Positions 29,042-41,659 of a DNA stretch of 64,000 nt are shown here, piece by piece. The stretch comes from Gammaproteobacteria bacterium MFB021 (GTDB lineage: Bacteria > Pseudomonadota > Gammaproteobacteria > Pseudomonadales > Halomonadaceae). Every line of letters begins with the position of its first letter. The stretch's first letter is position 1. The stretch spans positions 44,495 to 108,494 of the forward strand of contig JNVT01000108.1 of NCBI GenBank assembly GCA_000737985.1, read 5' to 3'. The position numbers and the translations under genes were made by a program. Below the pieces are notes generated by a model that did no database searches, had not been told where the DNA came from, and worked only from the letters and a program-made list of their open reading frames with translations.

Positions 29042-29224
29042 CAGCCAATTTCAGGGCCGGTTCGAGGCGGCATTCAACACCTCGGCAGGCCGATACACGT
29101 GGTGTCTATCTGACCGACTTTCGCGCGGACACGGCTTGCAAGCATGGCCGCGAGCCCCCATCTGAGGTAGGGTCGAGAGCATGGCAGACGCAGGCGGCGA
29201 GATTCGTACTATGAGGGTGGTGTC

Positions 29225-31189
<1,965 letters not shown>

Positions 31190-31221
31190 GCCGAACGCCG
31201 CTTACACCTTTCCACTCGCAG

Positions 31222-31244
31222 CAGGGCGCCGACAGGGCGCCCTG
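31222..31244 (+). terminator. Hairpin terminator after ftsH
   Basis: CAGGGCGCC pairs with GGCGCCCTG over a GACAG loop, 32 bp after the ftsH stop. The following TTGCGTT is only a weak U-tract. Confidence 0.6.
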
Positions 31245-31290
31245 TTGCGTTCTCGGCGGTGTGAGTCTGTCAGCGCCCTTGTTTCTGGTG

Positions 31291-31350
31291 GCGTAGCGCT
31301 CGTGTCCGGTGCGTAGTGCTTGTGCTCGGAAGCCTAGCGCTTGCGTCCAG
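31291..31350. repeat. Three degenerate 20-bp tandem units between ftsH and folP
   Basis: Units starting at 31291, 31311 and 31331 follow the pattern GCGTAGCGCTCGTGTCCGGT with a few changes each. They occupy the promoter-proximal spacer of folP. Confidence 0.6.
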
Positions 31351-31424
31351 CGGCGGCGCTGCTTAGAGTGACTTTCTTTTTTCGAGCCATTCCTTTTATC
31401 CCGCTTCTTGGCGAGCCGAGGCCC

Positions 31425-32294
31425 ATGACGGAAACGCCCCACGCCGGATCGATGCTGCGCTGCGGCAAGCACCTCTTAGACCTCACCCGTCCCCGCGTGA
31501 TGGGGATTCTCAACGTCACCCCGGATTCGTTCTCCGACGGCGGCCGGCATCAGCGCCTCGACGATGCCCGGCGCCATGCCGAGCGCATGCTGGCCGAAGG
31601 CGCCGATATCATCGATGTCGGTGGCGAGTCGACCCGCCCCGGGGCGCAGCCGGTGGCGCTCGACGCCGAGCGCGAGCGGGTGCTGCCGGTGGTCGAGATG
31701 CTCACGCGCGAGTTCGATGCCCTGGTATCGGTGGATACCAGCGCGCCGCAGATCATCACCGAGGCGGCGCAGGCGGGGGCAGGATTGATCAACGACGTGC
31801 GCGCGCTGACCCGTGACGGCGCCCTGGTCGCGGCGGCGCAGAGTGCGCTGCCGGTGTGCCTGATGCACATGCAGGGCGAGCCCCAGACCATGCAGCAGGC
31901 GCCGCACTATGCCGAGCCGATCGAGGCGGCGGTGATCGATTTCCTGCGCCAGCGCGTCGCCGCCTGCGAGCAAGCGGGGATCCCGCGGGCGCGGCTGCTG
32001 GTCGACCCGGGCTTCGGGTTCGCCAAGACACTGGAACACAATCTTCAACTGCTCAACCGACTGAGTGCACTCGACGCGCTCGACCTGCCGCTGCTGGTGG
32101 GGGTGTCGCGCAAGCGCATGATCGGCGAAGCGCTGGGGCGCGAGGTCAGCCAGCGCCTCCCCGGTGGGCTGGCGCTGGCGGTGATGGCGCTCGAGCGTGG
32201 CGCGCGCATCCTGCGCGTGCACGACGTCGCCCCCACGCGTGACGCGATCGACATGGCTTGGGCAGTGCTGCAGGAGCGAGGAGTCCATGAGTAG
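31425..32294 (+). CDS. folP: Dihydropteroate synthase FolP
   Basis: FolP joins p-aminobenzoate to hydroxymethyl-dihydropterin pyrophosphate in folate synthesis and is the sulfonamide target. The 289-residue TIM-barrel protein has the signatures [15 protein letters not shown] (about residues 26-40), [20 protein letters not shown], and the pterin-binding segment [16 protein letters not shown]. The ATG at 31425 follows GAGCCGAGG and is favoured over upstream in-frame starts. Its end overlaps glmM by eight bases, the usual folP-glmM coupling. Confidence 0.96.
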   Translation: MTETPHAGSMLRCGKHLLDLTRPRVMGILNVTPDSFSDGGRHQRLDDARRHAERMLAEGADIIDVGGESTRPGAQPVALDAERERVLPVVEMLTREFDALVSVDTSAPQIITEAAQAGAGLINDVRALTRDGALVAAAQSALPVCLMHMQGEPQTMQQAPHYAEPIEAAVIDFLRQRVAACEQAGIPRARLLVDPGFGFAKTLEHNLQLLNRLSALDALDLPLLVGVSRKRMIGEALGREVSQRLPGGLALAVMALERGARILRVHDVAPTRDAIDMAWAVLQERGVHE

Positions 32295-33672
32295 ACGCTA
32301 TTTCGGTACCGACGGTATTCGCGGCACGGTCGGCGAGGCGCCGATCACCGCCGACTTCATTCTCAAGCTGGGCTGGGCCATGGGGCGAGTGCTGGCGCGC
32401 CGGATCGCCGACCAGCACACGCGCCAGAAATCCCAGCAGGCACCGCGGCCCAAGGTGGTGATCGGCAAGGACACGCGCATTTCGGGCTATATGTTCGAGT
32501 CGGCGCTGGAGGCCGGTCTGTCGGCGGCGGGGGCGGATGTCTCGCTGCTGGGGCCGATGCCCACGCCGGGGATCGCCTACCTGACGCGGACCTTCCGCGC
32601 CGACGCCGGTATCGTCATCTCGGCCTCGCATAACCCCTATCAGGACAACGGCATCAAGTTCTTCTCCGCCGAGGGGCTCAAGCTCGCCGATGCGGTCGAG
32701 CTGGAGATCGAGGCCGAGCTCGACCAGCCGCTCGAGACCATGGCGCCCCATCGCCTGGGGCGTGCGGTACGCATCAACGATGCCGCCGGGCGCTACATCG
32801 AGTTCTGCAAGTCGACGGTGCCCAACCGGCTCGAGCTACACGGCCTGCGCATCGTGCTCGACTGTGCCCACGGTGCCACCTATCACATTGCGCCCAACGT
32901 CTTCCGTGAGCTGGGGGCCGATGTCAGCGTGATCGGCGCCGAGCCGGATGGTCTCAACATCAACAACGGCGTCGGCTCGACTCATCCCGAGCGTCTACAG
33001 GCGGCGGTACGCGAGCGCGAGGCGGATCTCGGCATCGCCTTCGATGGCGACGGCGATCGCGTGCTGCTGGTCGGTGCCGACGGTACCCTGGTCGACGGCG
33101 ACGAGATCCTCTACATCATCGCCCGCGACCTGCACGCCCGTGACAAGCTGCGCGGCGGCGTGGTGGGGACGCTGATGAGCAACTTCGGCCTGGCCGCGGC
33201 GTTCGAGCGCCAGGGCATTCCGTTCGAGCGCGCCAAGGTCGGCGACCGCTACGTGACCGAGCGCCTGCTGGCCAACGACTGGCTGCTGGGCGGCGAGTCT
33301 TCCGGGCACATTCTCTGCCGCCACGTGCAGACCACCGGCGACGGTATCGTCTCGGCGCTGCAGGTGCTCGCGGTAATGGTGCGCGAAAGTGCTACCCTGT
33401 CGCAGCTGCTGGAGGGATTCGAGAAAGCCCCCCAGGCGCTGGTCAACGTGCGTCTGCCCGGCGGCAGCGATGCCAAGGCGCTGCTCGAAAGCCCCGAGCT
33501 GCACCAGAGCGTGGCGGCGGTGGAGCAGGAGCTCGGCGATGGCGGTCGAGTGCTGCTGCGCCCCTCGGGCACCGAACCGCTGATTCGGGTCATGGTGGAA
33601 GGGCGTCCGCGCTTCGACGTCGCCGCGATGGCCGGGCGGATCGCGGCGAGCGTCGAGAATCTGATCACCTGA
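32287..33672 (+). CDS. glmM: Phosphoglucosamine mutase GlmM
   Basis: GlmM converts glucosamine-6-phosphate to glucosamine-1-phosphate for UDP-GlcNAc, peptidoglycan and LPS. The 461-residue protein has the N-terminal YFGTDGIRG, the phosphoserine active site [13 protein letters not shown] (about 115-127), the metal-binding loop FDGDGDRV near 255, and the C-terminal phosphate-binding [12 protein letters not shown]. Compared with the E. coli enzyme there is an insertion of about 13 residues after position 42 (around [14 protein letters not shown]) before [12 protein letters not shown]. The start overlaps folP. Confidence 0.97.
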   Translation: MSRRYFGTDGIRGTVGEAPITADFILKLGWAMGRVLARRIADQHTRQKSQQAPRPKVVIGKDTRISGYMFESALEAGLSAAGADVSLLGPMPTPGIAYLTRTFRADAGIVISASHNPYQDNGIKFFSAEGLKLADAVELEIEAELDQPLETMAPHRLGRAVRINDAAGRYIEFCKSTVPNRLELHGLRIVLDCAHGATYHIAPNVFRELGADVSVIGAEPDGLNINNGVGSTHPERLQAAVREREADLGIAFDGDGDRVLLVGADGTLVDGDEILYIIARDLHARDKLRGGVVGTLMSNFGLAAAFERQGIPFERAKVGDRYVTERLLANDWLLGGESSGHILCRHVQTTGDGIVSALQVLAVMVRESATLSQLLEGFEKAPQALVNVRLPGGSDAKALLESPELHQSVAAVEQELGDGGRVLLRPSGTEPLIRVMVEGRPRFDVAAMAGRIAASVENLIT

Positions 33673-33751
33673 GGCGGCAGGGAGCGCGAGTTCTCTTGTT
33701 GTCTTGCTGTCAAGGCTTTTATACCATGTCGCACCACCGACGGGAGGTAGC

Positions 33752-34501
33752 ATGCGCAAGCCGCTGATCGCGGGTAACTGGAAGATGAATGGCTCGGCGG
33801 AACTGGTCGAGACTTTCGCGCGGGCGTTTGCCGAGACGACGCTGCCGGCGTCGGTCGAGGTGCTGATCCATCCTCCCTTTCCCTATCTGCAGGCCGCGTC
33901 GCAAGCCTTCGCCGCCACGCCGATCGGGCTCGGCGCGCAGACGCTCAATCCGCTGCACGCCGGCGCACGTACCGGTGAGGTGAGCGGCCAGATGCTCAAG
34001 GAGTTCGGCGTCGAGTCGGTGCTCGTCGGCCACTCCGAGCGGCGTCAGCTCTACCGCGAGGACGACGCGGCGGTGTTCGACCGCGTGATCGCGGCGCTGG
34101 GAGTCGGCATTCGCCCGATCCTGTGCGTCGGTGAGACGCTCGAAGAGCGCGATGCCGGGCGCACCGAAGAGGTGGTGCTGCGCCAGGTGGGCTATGTCAT
34201 GTCGCGGCTCGAGCCGGCGCAGCGGCGTCAGCTGACGATCGCCTACGAGCCGGTATGGGCGATCGGTACCGGGCGCACGGCGACGCCGGCGCAGGCCCAG
34301 GAAGTCATGGCGGCGATCCGCGCCTATCAGGCGGGGTTCGACCGCGAACTCGCCGCAGAGCTGCGCCTGCTCTACGGCGGGAGCATGAATGCGAGCAATG
34401 CCGCCGAGCTGCTCGCACAGCAGGATATCGACGGCGGCCTGATCGGCGGTGCGTCGCTCAAGGTCGACGATTTCATAGCGATTTGTCAGTCAGCAGGTTG
34501 A
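33752..34501 (+). CDS. tpiA: Triose-phosphate isomerase TpiA
   Basis: TpiA interconverts dihydroxyacetone phosphate and glyceraldehyde-3-phosphate. The 249-residue TIM barrel has the N-terminal catalytic Lys region AGNWKMNG, the His motif VGHSERR (about residues 93-99), the catalytic Glu in [11 protein letters not shown] (about 165-175), and the phosphate-binding YGGSMN and [10 protein letters not shown] near the end. ATG 33752 is preceded by GGGAGG and gives the family start. It is followed four bases later by secG. Confidence 0.98.
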   Translation: MRKPLIAGNWKMNGSAELVETFARAFAETTLPASVEVLIHPPFPYLQAASQAFAATPIGLGAQTLNPLHAGARTGEVSGQMLKEFGVESVLVGHSERRQLYREDDAAVFDRVIAALGVGIRPILCVGETLEERDAGRTEEVVLRQVGYVMSRLEPAQRRQLTIAYEPVWAIGTGRTATPAQAQEVMAAIRAYQAGFDRELAAELRLLYGGSMNASNAAELLAQQDIDGGLIGGASLKVDDFIAICQSAG

Positions 34502-34505
34502 TTTC

Positions 34506-34886
34506 ATGCAGATAGCAGTTTTGATGATCCACGTACTCATCGCCATCGCACTGGTGGTGCTCGTCCTGCTGCAGCAGGGCAAGGGCGCCGAGGCCGGTGC
34601 GGCGTTCGGCGGTGGCTCCTCGCAGACGGTGTTCGGCTCCCGCGGCAGCGGCGGCTTTCTGTCCAAGCTGACCGGTGGCCTGGCCGCGCTGTTCTTCGTC
34701 ACCTCGCTGGCGCTGGCATACTTCGCATCCAGCGCCAGCAGCGCACCCCAGAGCGGCATTCCCGACGCCCAGGTGATCGAGCAGCAACATAATGGTGCGC
34801 CGACCCTTGACGACGGCGACCAAAGCGGGAATAATGCTGCGCCAGCACTCGAGGAAGGGACGCAGCAGAAATCGTCAAAGCCTTGA
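34506..34886 (+). CDS. secG: Protein-export membrane protein SecG
   Basis: SecG is the small auxiliary subunit of the SecYEG translocon. The 126-residue protein has two membrane segments (about 2-22 and 52-72) joined by the conserved cytoplasmic loop [23 protein letters not shown] (split about 25-47). It ends in a hydrophilic tail rich in Ala, Gln and Asp. It follows tpiA closely and precedes the tRNA-Leu gene, as in Pseudomonas and E. coli. Confidence 0.95.
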   Translation: MQIAVLMIHVLIAIALVVLVLLQQGKGAEAGAAFGGGSSQTVFGSRGSGGFLSKLTGGLAALFFVTSLALAYFASSASSAPQSGIPDAQVIEQQHNGAPTLDDGDQSGNNAAPALEEGTQQKSSKP

Positions 34887-34931
34887 GTGAGAAGGAAAAC
34901 TCGCGAGCGCCAAGTTAGGGTTCGTGAGTCT

Positions 34932-34956
34932 GTGTCAATGCTCTCGAGCGTGACAC
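34932..34956 (+). terminator. Small hairpin between secG and tRNA-Leu
   Basis: GTGTCA pairs with TGACAC over a 13-base loop just upstream of the tRNA. It has no U-tract. It may be a processing site or weak terminator of the secG transcript. Confidence 0.3.
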
Positions 34957-34965
34957 TCCCCTGAT

Positions 34966-35052
34966 GCCGAAGTGGTGGAATTGGTAGACACGCTATCTTG
35001 AGGGGGTAGTGACCTTACGGTCGTGCGGGTTCAAGTCCCGCCTTCGGCACCA
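34966..35052 (+). tRNA. tRNA-Leu (anticodon GAG)
   Basis: An 87-nt cloverleaf with acceptor GCCGAAG/CTTCGGC, the D loop GAATTGGTAGA, and anticodon arm CTATC-TTGAGGG-GGTAG giving anticodon GAG. A long variable arm (class II tRNA), the T loop TTCAAGT and an encoded CCA end complete it. It reads CUC/CUU leucine codons. Its place after secG is conserved in gammaproteobacteria. Confidence 0.97.
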
Positions 35053-35127
35053 TCGTCAAGCCTGAGAATCGATCTGGATTCCAGACCTCTGAACGAAACC
35101 GGTTGATTGCGTGAATAGCGGCGCTCC

Positions 35128-35156
35128 TTGACCCATCGCGGAGCCGTTCCTATAAT
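35128..35156 (+). promoter_or_regulatory. Strong sigma70 promoter of the initiator tRNA / rimP-nusA-infB region
   Basis: TTGACC (35128-35133), 17 bp, TATAAT (35151-35156). It is the best sigma70 promoter in the window and would start transcription just before the tRNA-fMet at 35171. Confidence 0.88.
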
Positions 35157-35170
35157 CGCCAACCTGATGT

Positions 35171-35247
<77 letters not shown>

Positions 35248-35255
35248 AGTTTTTT

Positions 35256-35287
35256 TGAAAGGCCCCTTCAAGAGAAGGGGCTTTTTG
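35256..35287 (+). terminator. Intrinsic terminator after tRNA-fMet
   Basis: GCCCCTTC/GAAGGGGC with an AAGA loop followed by TTTTT. Readthrough may still feed rimP-nusA-infB, as in E. coli metY. The next 118 bp to rimP contain a GCTGAC/GTCAG hairpin but no gene. Confidence 0.88.
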
Positions 35288-35407
35288 TTAGCGGCTTTGT
35301 CGTTCTCAACTTAGCCTGCTGACGCCAACGTCAGTCAGCCACCTAGCACCTTGCATGTCTCTCAACTCCCGGTCAGGTGCCTGATGCAACTGCTGTAGGA
35401 GTCGTCT

Positions 35408-35869
35408 GTGGTCACCAAGGACGCAGCACTATATGCGATCATCGAACCCGTGGTCACCGCCATGGGTTTCGAGCTGTGGGGCCTGGAGTATCTGGCTCAG
35501 GGCAAGCACTCCAAGTTGATGATCTTCATCGATAGTCCCAACGGTATCTCGGTGGACGACTGCGCCGACGTCAGCCGCCAGGTGAGCGGTGTGCTCGATG
35601 TCGAGGATCCGATCACGAGCCATTACAGCCTGGAAGTCTCCTCTCCCGGGCTCGACCGCCCGCTCTTTACCCTGGATCACTTCTCGCGTTTTCGTGGTCA
35701 CGTCGTGCAGCTGAAGCTGCGCACGGCGTTCGATGGCCGGCGCAAGTTCCAGGGGCTGCTGGCCGGCGTCGAGGACGACGATGTGCTGCTGCAGATCGAT
35801 GGCGAAGAGTACTGCTTCCCCATCGAGAGCATCGATCAAGCGCGCGTCGTGCCGCAGTTCGACGACTGA
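35408..35869 (+). CDS. rimP: Ribosome maturation factor RimP
   Basis: RimP binds the 30S subunit and assists its assembly. The 153-residue protein has the N-terminal domain ([19 protein letters not shown]) and the [12 protein letters not shown] signature near residues 78-89, then a C-terminal SH3-like barrel. The start is GTG at 35408 with TAGGAG upstream. It opens the rimP-nusA-infB-rbfA-truB cluster. Confidence 0.95.
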   Translation: MVTKDAALYAIIEPVVTAMGFELWGLEYLAQGKHSKLMIFIDSPNGISVDDCADVSRQVSGVLDVEDPITSHYSLEVSSPGLDRPLFTLDHFSRFRGHVVQLKLRTAFDGRRKFQGLLAGVEDDDVLLQIDGEEYCFPIESIDQARVVPQFDD

Positions 35870-36011
35870 CGCCGAACATCACTGTCGGTGGATCGGTAGC
35901 CGCCGATCGCGCTGTCGACACCACCCATCGATCACAAGAAGAGGCGCCGGATCCACGCTTCGATGCGAGCAAGGCGTTTCCACAGAACCGGTTTTTCGGC
36001 GAGGCATAGGC

Positions 36012-37505
36012 ATGAGCAAAGAGATACTGCTGGTCGTTGACGCCATCTCCAACGAGAAGAGCGTTCCCCGAGACGTGATCTTCGAAGCCGTCGAGGCGGC
36101 GCTCGCGAGCGCCTCGCGCAAGCGTTTCGAAGGTCAGGACGTGAGCGTTCGGGTCGAGATCGACCGGCGCACCGGTGAGTACGACACCTTCCGCCGCTGG
36201 ACCGTGGTCGAAGACGAAGAGTATCTCAGCGAAGAGCGCGAGATCCCGCTGTCCGAAGCCGAACAGCGTGACCCGCCGCTGGCCCTCGGCGATGTCGTCG
36301 AAGAGCAGATCGAGTCGGTGGCCTTTGGCCGTATCGCGGCGCAGACCGCCAAGCAGGTCATCGTGCAGAAGGTGCGCGAGGCCGAGCGGGCGCAGATCGT
36401 CAAGCAGTACGCCGAGCGTGAGGGCGAGCTGGTCGCCGGTATCGTCAAGAAGACGACACGCGACGGTCTCATCATCGATCTGGGCGAGAATGCCGAAGGC
36501 TTCCTGCCGCGCGGCGAGATGATCCCCGGCGAGCGCTATCGCATGAACGAGCGCGTGCGCGCGCTGCTGTGGAAGGTCGATCCGGAAGCTCGCGGCTCCC
36601 AGCTGATCCTGTCGCGGACCAAGCCCGGCATGCTGGTCGAGCTGTTCAAGATCGAGGTGCCCGAGATCGCCGAGCAGCTGATCGAGATCAAGGGCGCGGC
36701 ACGCGATCCGGGCGCCCGCGCCAAGATCGCGGTCAAGACCAACGACAAGCGCATCGATCCGGTCGGTGCCTGCGTCGGTATGCGCGGTTCGCGCGTGCAA
36801 GCGGTGTCCAACGAACTGCGCAACGAGCGCGTGGACATCATTCTATGGGACGACAACCCCGCCCAGCTGGTGATCAACGCCATGGCGCCGGCGGAAGTCG
36901 CTTCCATTCTCGTCGATGAAGACGCCCATTCGATGGACGTCGCCGTCGCCGAGGACAACCTCGCTCAGGCCATCGGCCGCAGCGGTCAGAACGTGCGGCT
37001 CGCCAGCGAGCTGACGGGCTGGACGCTCAACGTCATGACCGTGGACGAGGCCGAGGGTAAACGCGAGCAGGAAGTCGACAGCCTGATCGAATATTTCATC
37101 AACCATCTCGAGATCGACGAAGACGTCGCCCGCATCCTGGTCGAGGAAGGGTTCACGACGATCGAGGAGCTGGCCTACGTGCCGCTCGAGGAGATGCTGG
37201 AGATCGAAGAGTTCGATGAGGATCTGATCGAGGAACTGCGAGCAAGGGCCAAGGATGAGCTGCTCAACCTGGCTATCGCCTCGGAAGAGGAACTGGACGG
37301 CGCTCAGCCCGCCGAAGACCTTCTCACGATGGACGGCATGGACCGCCACCTGGCATTCATTCTCGCCAGCCGTGGCATCGTCACCATGGAGGACCTTGCG
37401 GAACAGTCCATCGAGGATCTGAAGGATATCGACGACGTGGACGAGGAGCGCGCAGCGGCACTGATCATGACTGCCCGTGCGCCTTGGTTTCAGAGCGAAG
37501 AGTAA
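36012..37505 (+). CDS. nusA: Transcription termination/antitermination factor NusA
   Basis: NusA binds RNA polymerase and nascent RNA and controls pausing, termination and antitermination. The 497-residue protein has the N-terminal polymerase-binding domain ([17 protein letters not shown]), an S1 domain (about 137-200), and two KH domains ([18 protein letters not shown] near 255 and an [18 protein letters not shown] region near 320). Two acidic C-terminal repeats follow, typical of gammaproteobacteria. ATG 36012 follows GAGGCATAGG and gives [10 protein letters not shown]; earlier in-frame codons overlap rimP. Confidence 0.98.
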   Translation: MSKEILLVVDAISNEKSVPRDVIFEAVEAALASASRKRFEGQDVSVRVEIDRRTGEYDTFRRWTVVEDEEYLSEEREIPLSEAEQRDPPLALGDVVEEQIESVAFGRIAAQTAKQVIVQKVREAERAQIVKQYAEREGELVAGIVKKTTRDGLIIDLGENAEGFLPRGEMIPGERYRMNERVRALLWKVDPEARGSQLILSRTKPGMLVELFKIEVPEIAEQLIEIKGAARDPGARAKIAVKTNDKRIDPVGACVGMRGSRVQAVSNELRNERVDIILWDDNPAQLVINAMAPAEVASILVDEDAHSMDVAVAEDNLAQAIGRSGQNVRLASELTGWTLNVMTVDEAEGKREQEVDSLIEYFINHLEIDEDVARILVEEGFTTIEELAYVPLEEMLEIEEFDEDLIEELRARAKDELLNLAIASEEELDGAQPAEDLLTMDGMDRHLAFILASRGIVTMEDLAEQSIEDLKDIDDVDEERAAALIMTARAPWFQSEE

Positions 37506-37532
37506 CGTGGTCACGGGTTCAGGAGGGTCGTA

Positions 37533-40055
37533 ATGTCAGACATGACCGTAAAAGAGTTTGCCGGCAAGGTGGGACGCGATGTCTCCCGCTTGCTAGAACA
37601 GATGAAAGATGCAGGCCTCCCGCACAAGCAGGAGAGTGATGCCGTATCCGAAGAAGACAAGCAGCGCCTGCTCGACCATCTGACCAAGAGTCATGGTGGG
37701 GGCCGGGGTCCGCGCAATCGGATCACGCTGACGCGCAACACCCGCAGCAAGATCCGCTCGGGCGAGCGTGGCAAGACCATCGAGGTGCAGGTGCGCAAGA
37801 AGCGTACCTACGTCAAGCGCGACGCCGAGCCGGCCGAAGAGGCGCCGGTCGAGGAGTCCGGCCCGCGTCAGTTGGTCGGCGACATGGCCGATCATCAGGC
37901 GCAGCAGGCCGAGCAGCAGGCGCAGGCCGAAGCGGCCGCGAGGGCTGCCGCCGAGAGCGCAGGCCAGGAGAGCTCCAACAAGGCCGCGGCGCCGTCACCG
38001 GCCCCCGCTGCCCCGGGCGACGACATTCCCCAGGAGCCGCAGGTCGAAGATGACGAGCCGGTCTCCAACAGCCAGCCGTTCGTCGAGCCGCCGCCCAAGG
38101 AGCAGCGTACCGACAACCGTCGCGCGCATCCCAAGAAGGAAAAGGAGCGCGACAGCGGCGGCCGTCGTGGTCGGCGTGATGACGACGACGATCGCGGCGA
38201 GCGGCGGCGCGGCGGCAAGAAGGTCAAGCGTGCCGAGCGTCGTGGCACCCGTCGTGGACGTGGCGACAATCAGCACGGGTTCCAGAAGCCGACCCAGCCG
38301 ATCGTGCGTGAAGTGGCGATCCCCGAGTCGATCAGCGTGGCCGACCTCGCCGACAAGATGTCGATCAAGGCCAACGAAGTGATCAAGGCCATGTTCAGCA
38401 TGGGCGCGGCGGTCACCATCAACCAGACCATCGACCAGGACACGGCTGCGATCGTGGTCGAGGAGATGGGCCACAAGCCGCGTCTGGTCAAGGAAGATGC
38501 GCTCGAGACCGAAGTGCTCGAGAACATCTCCTACGAGGGCGACGAGATCACCCGTTCACCGGTGGTGACGGTGATGGGTCACGTCGACCACGGCAAGACC
38601 TCGCTGCTCGACTTCATCCGTCGCACCAAGGTGGCGACCGGTGAAGCCGGCGGGATCACCCAGCACATCGGCGCCTATCACGTCGAAGGCGAGCACGGCG
38701 GCGTGACCTTCCTCGACACCCCCGGACACGCGGCCTTTACCGCCATGCGTGCCCGCGGTGCCCAGGCGACCGACGTGGTCATCCTGGTGGTGGCTGCCGA
38801 CGACGGCGTGATGCCGCAGACGATCGAGGCGGTCGAGCACGCCAAGGCGGCCGGCGTGCCGCTGGTGGTGGCGATCAACAAGATCGACAAAGAGGGTGCC
38901 GATCTCGACCGCATTCGTAACGAGCTCTCCCAGCACGGCGTGATCTCGGAAGAGTGGGGCGGTGACACCCAGTTCGTGCCCGTCTCGGCCAAGACCGGTG
39001 ACGGCATCGATCAGCTGCTCGAATCCGTGCTGCTGGTCTCCGAAGTCCTCGAGCTCAAGGCCGTTCCCGAAGCGCCCGGCAAGGGTGTGGTGGTCGAGTC
39101 GCGGCTCGATCGCGGCCGCGGTCCGGTCGCCACCGTGCTGGTCCAGAACGGTACCCTGAGCCGCGGCGACATCGTGCTCGCCGGCCTGCACTACGGCCGC
39201 GTACGGGCGCTGACCAACGAACTCGGCCAGCAGGTCGAGTCGGTGGGCCCGTCGATGCCGGTGGAGATCCAGGGTCTCGACGGTACGCCGGAAGCCGGCG
39301 AAGACTTCATGGTGCTGAGTGATGAGAAGAAGGCGCGCGAGATCGCCAACTTCCGTCAGGGCAAGTACCGCGAAGTGCGCCTGGCGCGTCAGCAGAAGGC
39401 CAAGCTGGAGAACATGTTCAGCCAGATGGGCCAGGACGAGGTGGCCAAGGTCAACGTCGTGCTCAAGGCCGACGTGCAGGGCTCGCTGGAAGCGATCCGC
39501 GGCGCGCTGGAAGAGCTCTCCACCGACGAAGTCCAGGTCGCCGTGGTCTCCTCCGGGGTCGGTGGTATCACCGGCACCGACGCCAACCTGGCGCTCGCCA
39601 GCGAGGCGATTCTGGTCGGCTTCAACGTGCGTGCCGATGCCTCCGCACGCGAGATCGTCGAGCGTGAAGGGCTGGATCTGCGCTACTACAGCGTCATCTA
39701 CCAGCTGATCGACGAGGTCAAGCAGGCCATGAGCGGCATGCTGGCACCGGAGTGGAAGGAAGAGATCGTCGGTATCGCCGAAGTGCGCGACGTGTTCAAG
39801 GCGCCGAAGATTGGCGCGATCGCTGGCTGTATGGTCATCGAGGGCACCGTCCACCGCAACAAGAAGATCCGTGTCCTGCGCGACAACGTGGTCATCTACG
39901 AAGGCGATCTGGAGTCCCTGCGTCGCTTCAAGGATGACGTCAACGAAGTGCGCAACGGCATGGAGTGCGGTATCGGCGTCAAGAACTACAACGACGTTCA
40001 GGTCGGCGACAAGATCGAGGTCTTCGATCAGGTCAAGGTCGAACGCTCGCTGTAA
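37533..40055 (+). CDS. infB: Translation initiation factor IF-2
   Basis: IF-2 is the GTPase that brings fMet-tRNA to the 30S subunit. The 840-residue protein has an IF2 N-terminal domain ([19 protein letters not shown]) and a long charged low-complexity region (about 90-245, rich in Glu, Ala, Arg and Gly). G-domain motifs are GHVDHGKTS (about 349-357), DTPGH near 395 and NKID near 449. Beta-barrel domains with DVQGSLEA and the C-terminal fMet-tRNA-binding domain complete it. It follows nusA by 27 bp. Confidence 0.98.
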   Translation: MSDMTVKEFAGKVGRDVSRLLEQMKDAGLPHKQESDAVSEEDKQRLLDHLTKSHGGGRGPRNRITLTRNTRSKIRSGERGKTIEVQVRKKRTYVKRDAEPAEEAPVEESGPRQLVGDMADHQAQQAEQQAQAEAAARAAAESAGQESSNKAAAPSPAPAAPGDDIPQEPQVEDDEPVSNSQPFVEPPPKEQRTDNRRAHPKKEKERDSGGRRGRRDDDDDRGERRRGGKKVKRAERRGTRRGRGDNQHGFQKPTQPIVREVAIPESISVADLADKMSIKANEVIKAMFSMGAAVTINQTIDQDTAAIVVEEMGHKPRLVKEDALETEVLENISYEGDEITRSPVVTVMGHVDHGKTSLLDFIRRTKVATGEAGGITQHIGAYHVEGEHGGVTFLDTPGHAAFTAMRARGAQATDVVILVVAADDGVMPQTIEAVEHAKAAGVPLVVAINKIDKEGADLDRIRNELSQHGVISEEWGGDTQFVPVSAKTGDGIDQLLESVLLVSEVLELKAVPEAPGKGVVVESRLDRGRGPVATVLVQNGTLSRGDIVLAGLHYGRVRALTNELGQQVESVGPSMPVEIQGLDGTPEAGEDFMVLSDEKKAREIANFRQGKYREVRLARQQKAKLENMFSQMGQDEVAKVNVVLKADVQGSLEAIRGALEELSTDEVQVAVVSSGVGGITGTDANLALASEAILVGFNVRADASAREIVEREGLDLRYYSVIYQLIDEVKQAMSGMLAPEWKEEIVGIAEVRDVFKAPKIGAIAGCMVIEGTVHRNKKIRVLRDNVVIYEGDLESLRRFKDDVNEVRNGMECGIGVKNYNDVQVGDKIEVFDQVKVERSL

Positions 40056-40100
40056 GCGGCGATCCCCGGGGGCACGGCCTCCGGGGCCACGGAGCTAACG

Positions 40101-40592
40101 ATGCGCGAATTCAAACGAACCGACCGGGTCGCCGACCAGCTCCAGCAGGAGCTGGCCGTGCTGATCCAGCGCGAGATCAAGGATCCGCGGCTGGGCATGG
40201 TCACCGTCAGCTCGGTGAAGGTCAGCCGCGATCTGGGCTATGCCGATGTCTTCGTGACCCTGCTGGGCGAGAACGACGCCGAGCGGGTGCGTGAGAATCT
40301 GGGCGTGCTCAAGCGTGCTGCCGGCTTCCTGCGCTCGCAGATCGCGCGTCGCATCAAGCTGCGTCACGTGCCGGAGCTGCGCTTCCACTACGACGAAAGC
40401 GTGCTGCGCGGCCATCACCTCTCGGCGCTGATCGACGAAGCGGTGGCCAGCGACAAGCGTCACGATGAGCCTGCCGACGACGCGGCGTCCGAGAATGATG
40501 CGCCGTCTGATGATGACGCGCCGCTGCGGGGTGATGGAGCGCCTCAGCGGGGTGATGGAGAGCCTCAGCGGGGTGATGGAGAGCCACGCTGA
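40101..40592 (+). CDS. rbfA: Ribosome-binding factor A RbfA, with repeat-expanded tail
   Basis: RbfA is a KH-fold 30S maturation and cold-shock factor. The core (about residues 1-118) contains RTDRVADQLQQELAVLIQREIKDPRLG and VPELRFHYDES. The 163-residue length exceeds the usual 120-135. The extra C-terminal part is acidic (DEPADDAASENDAPSDDD) and then consists of GDGEPQR-type repeats encoded by 21-bp DNA repeats. The stop codon overlaps the truB start by one base. Confidence 0.95.
   Translation: MREFKRTDRVADQLQQELAVLIQREIKDPRLGMVTVSSVKVSRDLGYADVFVTLLGENDAERVRENLGVLKRAAGFLRSQIARRIKLRHVPELRFHYDESVLRGHHLSALIDEAVASDKRHDEPADDAASENDAPSDDDAPLRGDGAPQRGDGEPQRGDGEPR
40521..40583. repeat. 21-bp tandem repeat in the rbfA 3' end
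   Basis: Three 21-bp units (core GCGGGGTGATGGAG) starting at 40521, 40542 and 40563, the last two identical, encode GDG-A/E-PQR repeats in frame. Copy number can vary without disturbing the frame or truB coupling. Confidence 0.9.
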
Positions 40593-41536
40593 TGGCCAGG
40601 CGTCGCAAGGGCCTAGCGATCGATGGCGTGCTGCTGCTGGACAAGCCCCAAGGCATGTCCAGCAACCACGCGCTGCAGCGGGTCCGACGTCTGTATCAGG
40701 CGCGCAAGGCGGGCCACACCGGTACGCTGGACCCGATGGCGACCGGGCTGCTGCCGATCTGTCTCGGCGAGGCGACCAAGTTCTCCGCGCACCTGCTGGA
40801 GGCCGACAAGGTCTACCGTACCCGAGTCAAGCTGGGTGAGGTCACTGACACCGGCGATGCCGAAGGCGAAGTGATCGCCCGCCAGGCGCTCCCCGAACGG
40901 CTGGATCGCGAGGCCATCGAGGCGCTGCTGACGCGCTTTCACGGCGAGATCGAGCAGGTGCCGCCGATGTACTCCGCGCTCAAGCACCAAGGGCGCAAGC
41001 TCTACGAGCTGGCGCGGGAGGGCAAGACGGTGGCACGTGCGCCGCGCCGTGTGACGGTGTATGATATGCGGCCGCTCGGCTGGGAGCCCGATGGCTTCTG
41101 GCTCGAGGTGCGCTGCAGCAAGGGCACCTATATCCGCACGCTGGCCGAGGATATCGGCCGCGAAGCTGGTTTCGGCGCGCATATCACGGCGCTGGAACGG
41201 CTGCAGACAGGGCCTTTCGACAGCGCCAACCGGGTGACGCTCGCAGCGCTCGAGGCGATGGACGACGACGCTCGGCTGGCGCAGCTGCTGCCGGCCGATG
41301 CGATGCTCGACCATCTGCCACCGCTCGCGGTGGACGCCGAGACCGCCGACCGCCTGCTTCACGGGCAGCGCGCCGCGGTGGCCGCCGGCACGCTGGCATC
41401 TGGCAGCACGGCAAGACTCTATCTCGACCACGCCTTTCTGGGGCTGGTCGAGGCGACCGGGGCGACGGAGATTGCGCCCAAGCGCCTGGTCGATACCGCG
41501 GCTCTGGCGTCGGGCTCAGCCCCAACGCCAGGGTAG
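40592..41536 (+). CDS. truB: tRNA pseudouridine(55) synthase TruB
   Basis: TruB makes pseudouridine 55 in the T loop of tRNAs. The 314-residue protein has LDKPQGMSSNHAL near residue 15, the catalytic Asp in AGHTGTLDPMATGLLP (about 42-57), the KVYR/GRKLYELAREG regions and CSKGTYIRTLAEDIG near 175, and a C-terminal PUA-like domain. The ATG overlaps the rbfA stop (TGATG), so translation is coupled. Confidence 0.97.
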   Translation: MARRRKGLAIDGVLLLDKPQGMSSNHALQRVRRLYQARKAGHTGTLDPMATGLLPICLGEATKFSAHLLEADKVYRTRVKLGEVTDTGDAEGEVIARQALPERLDREAIEALLTRFHGEIEQVPPMYSALKHQGRKLYELAREGKTVARAPRRVTVYDMRPLGWEPDGFWLEVRCSKGTYIRTLAEDIGREAGFGAHITALERLQTGPFDSANRVTLAALEAMDDDARLAQLLPADAMLDHLPPLAVDAETADRLLHGQRAAVAAGTLASGSTARLYLDHAFLGLVEATGATEIAPKRLVDTAALASGSAPTPG

Positions 41537-41566
41537 TGACGGCGGCGAGCCTGGCTCGACGCTACA

Positions 41567-41586
41567 CGCCGAAGCGCGCTTCGGCG
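41567..41586. terminator. Perfect 20-bp palindrome between truB and rpsO
   Basis: CGCCGAAGCGCGCTTCGGCG is fully self-complementary and lies 30 bp after truB. No U-tract follows, so it may be a weak terminator or processing hairpin in the rpsO leader. Confidence 0.5.
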
Positions 41587-41659
41587 ATCATCGGGAGACT
41601 GCAAATATGCGTGGTCTCCGACATTCATCACTCAAGCATATTGCTTAGGAGAGTGTTTC

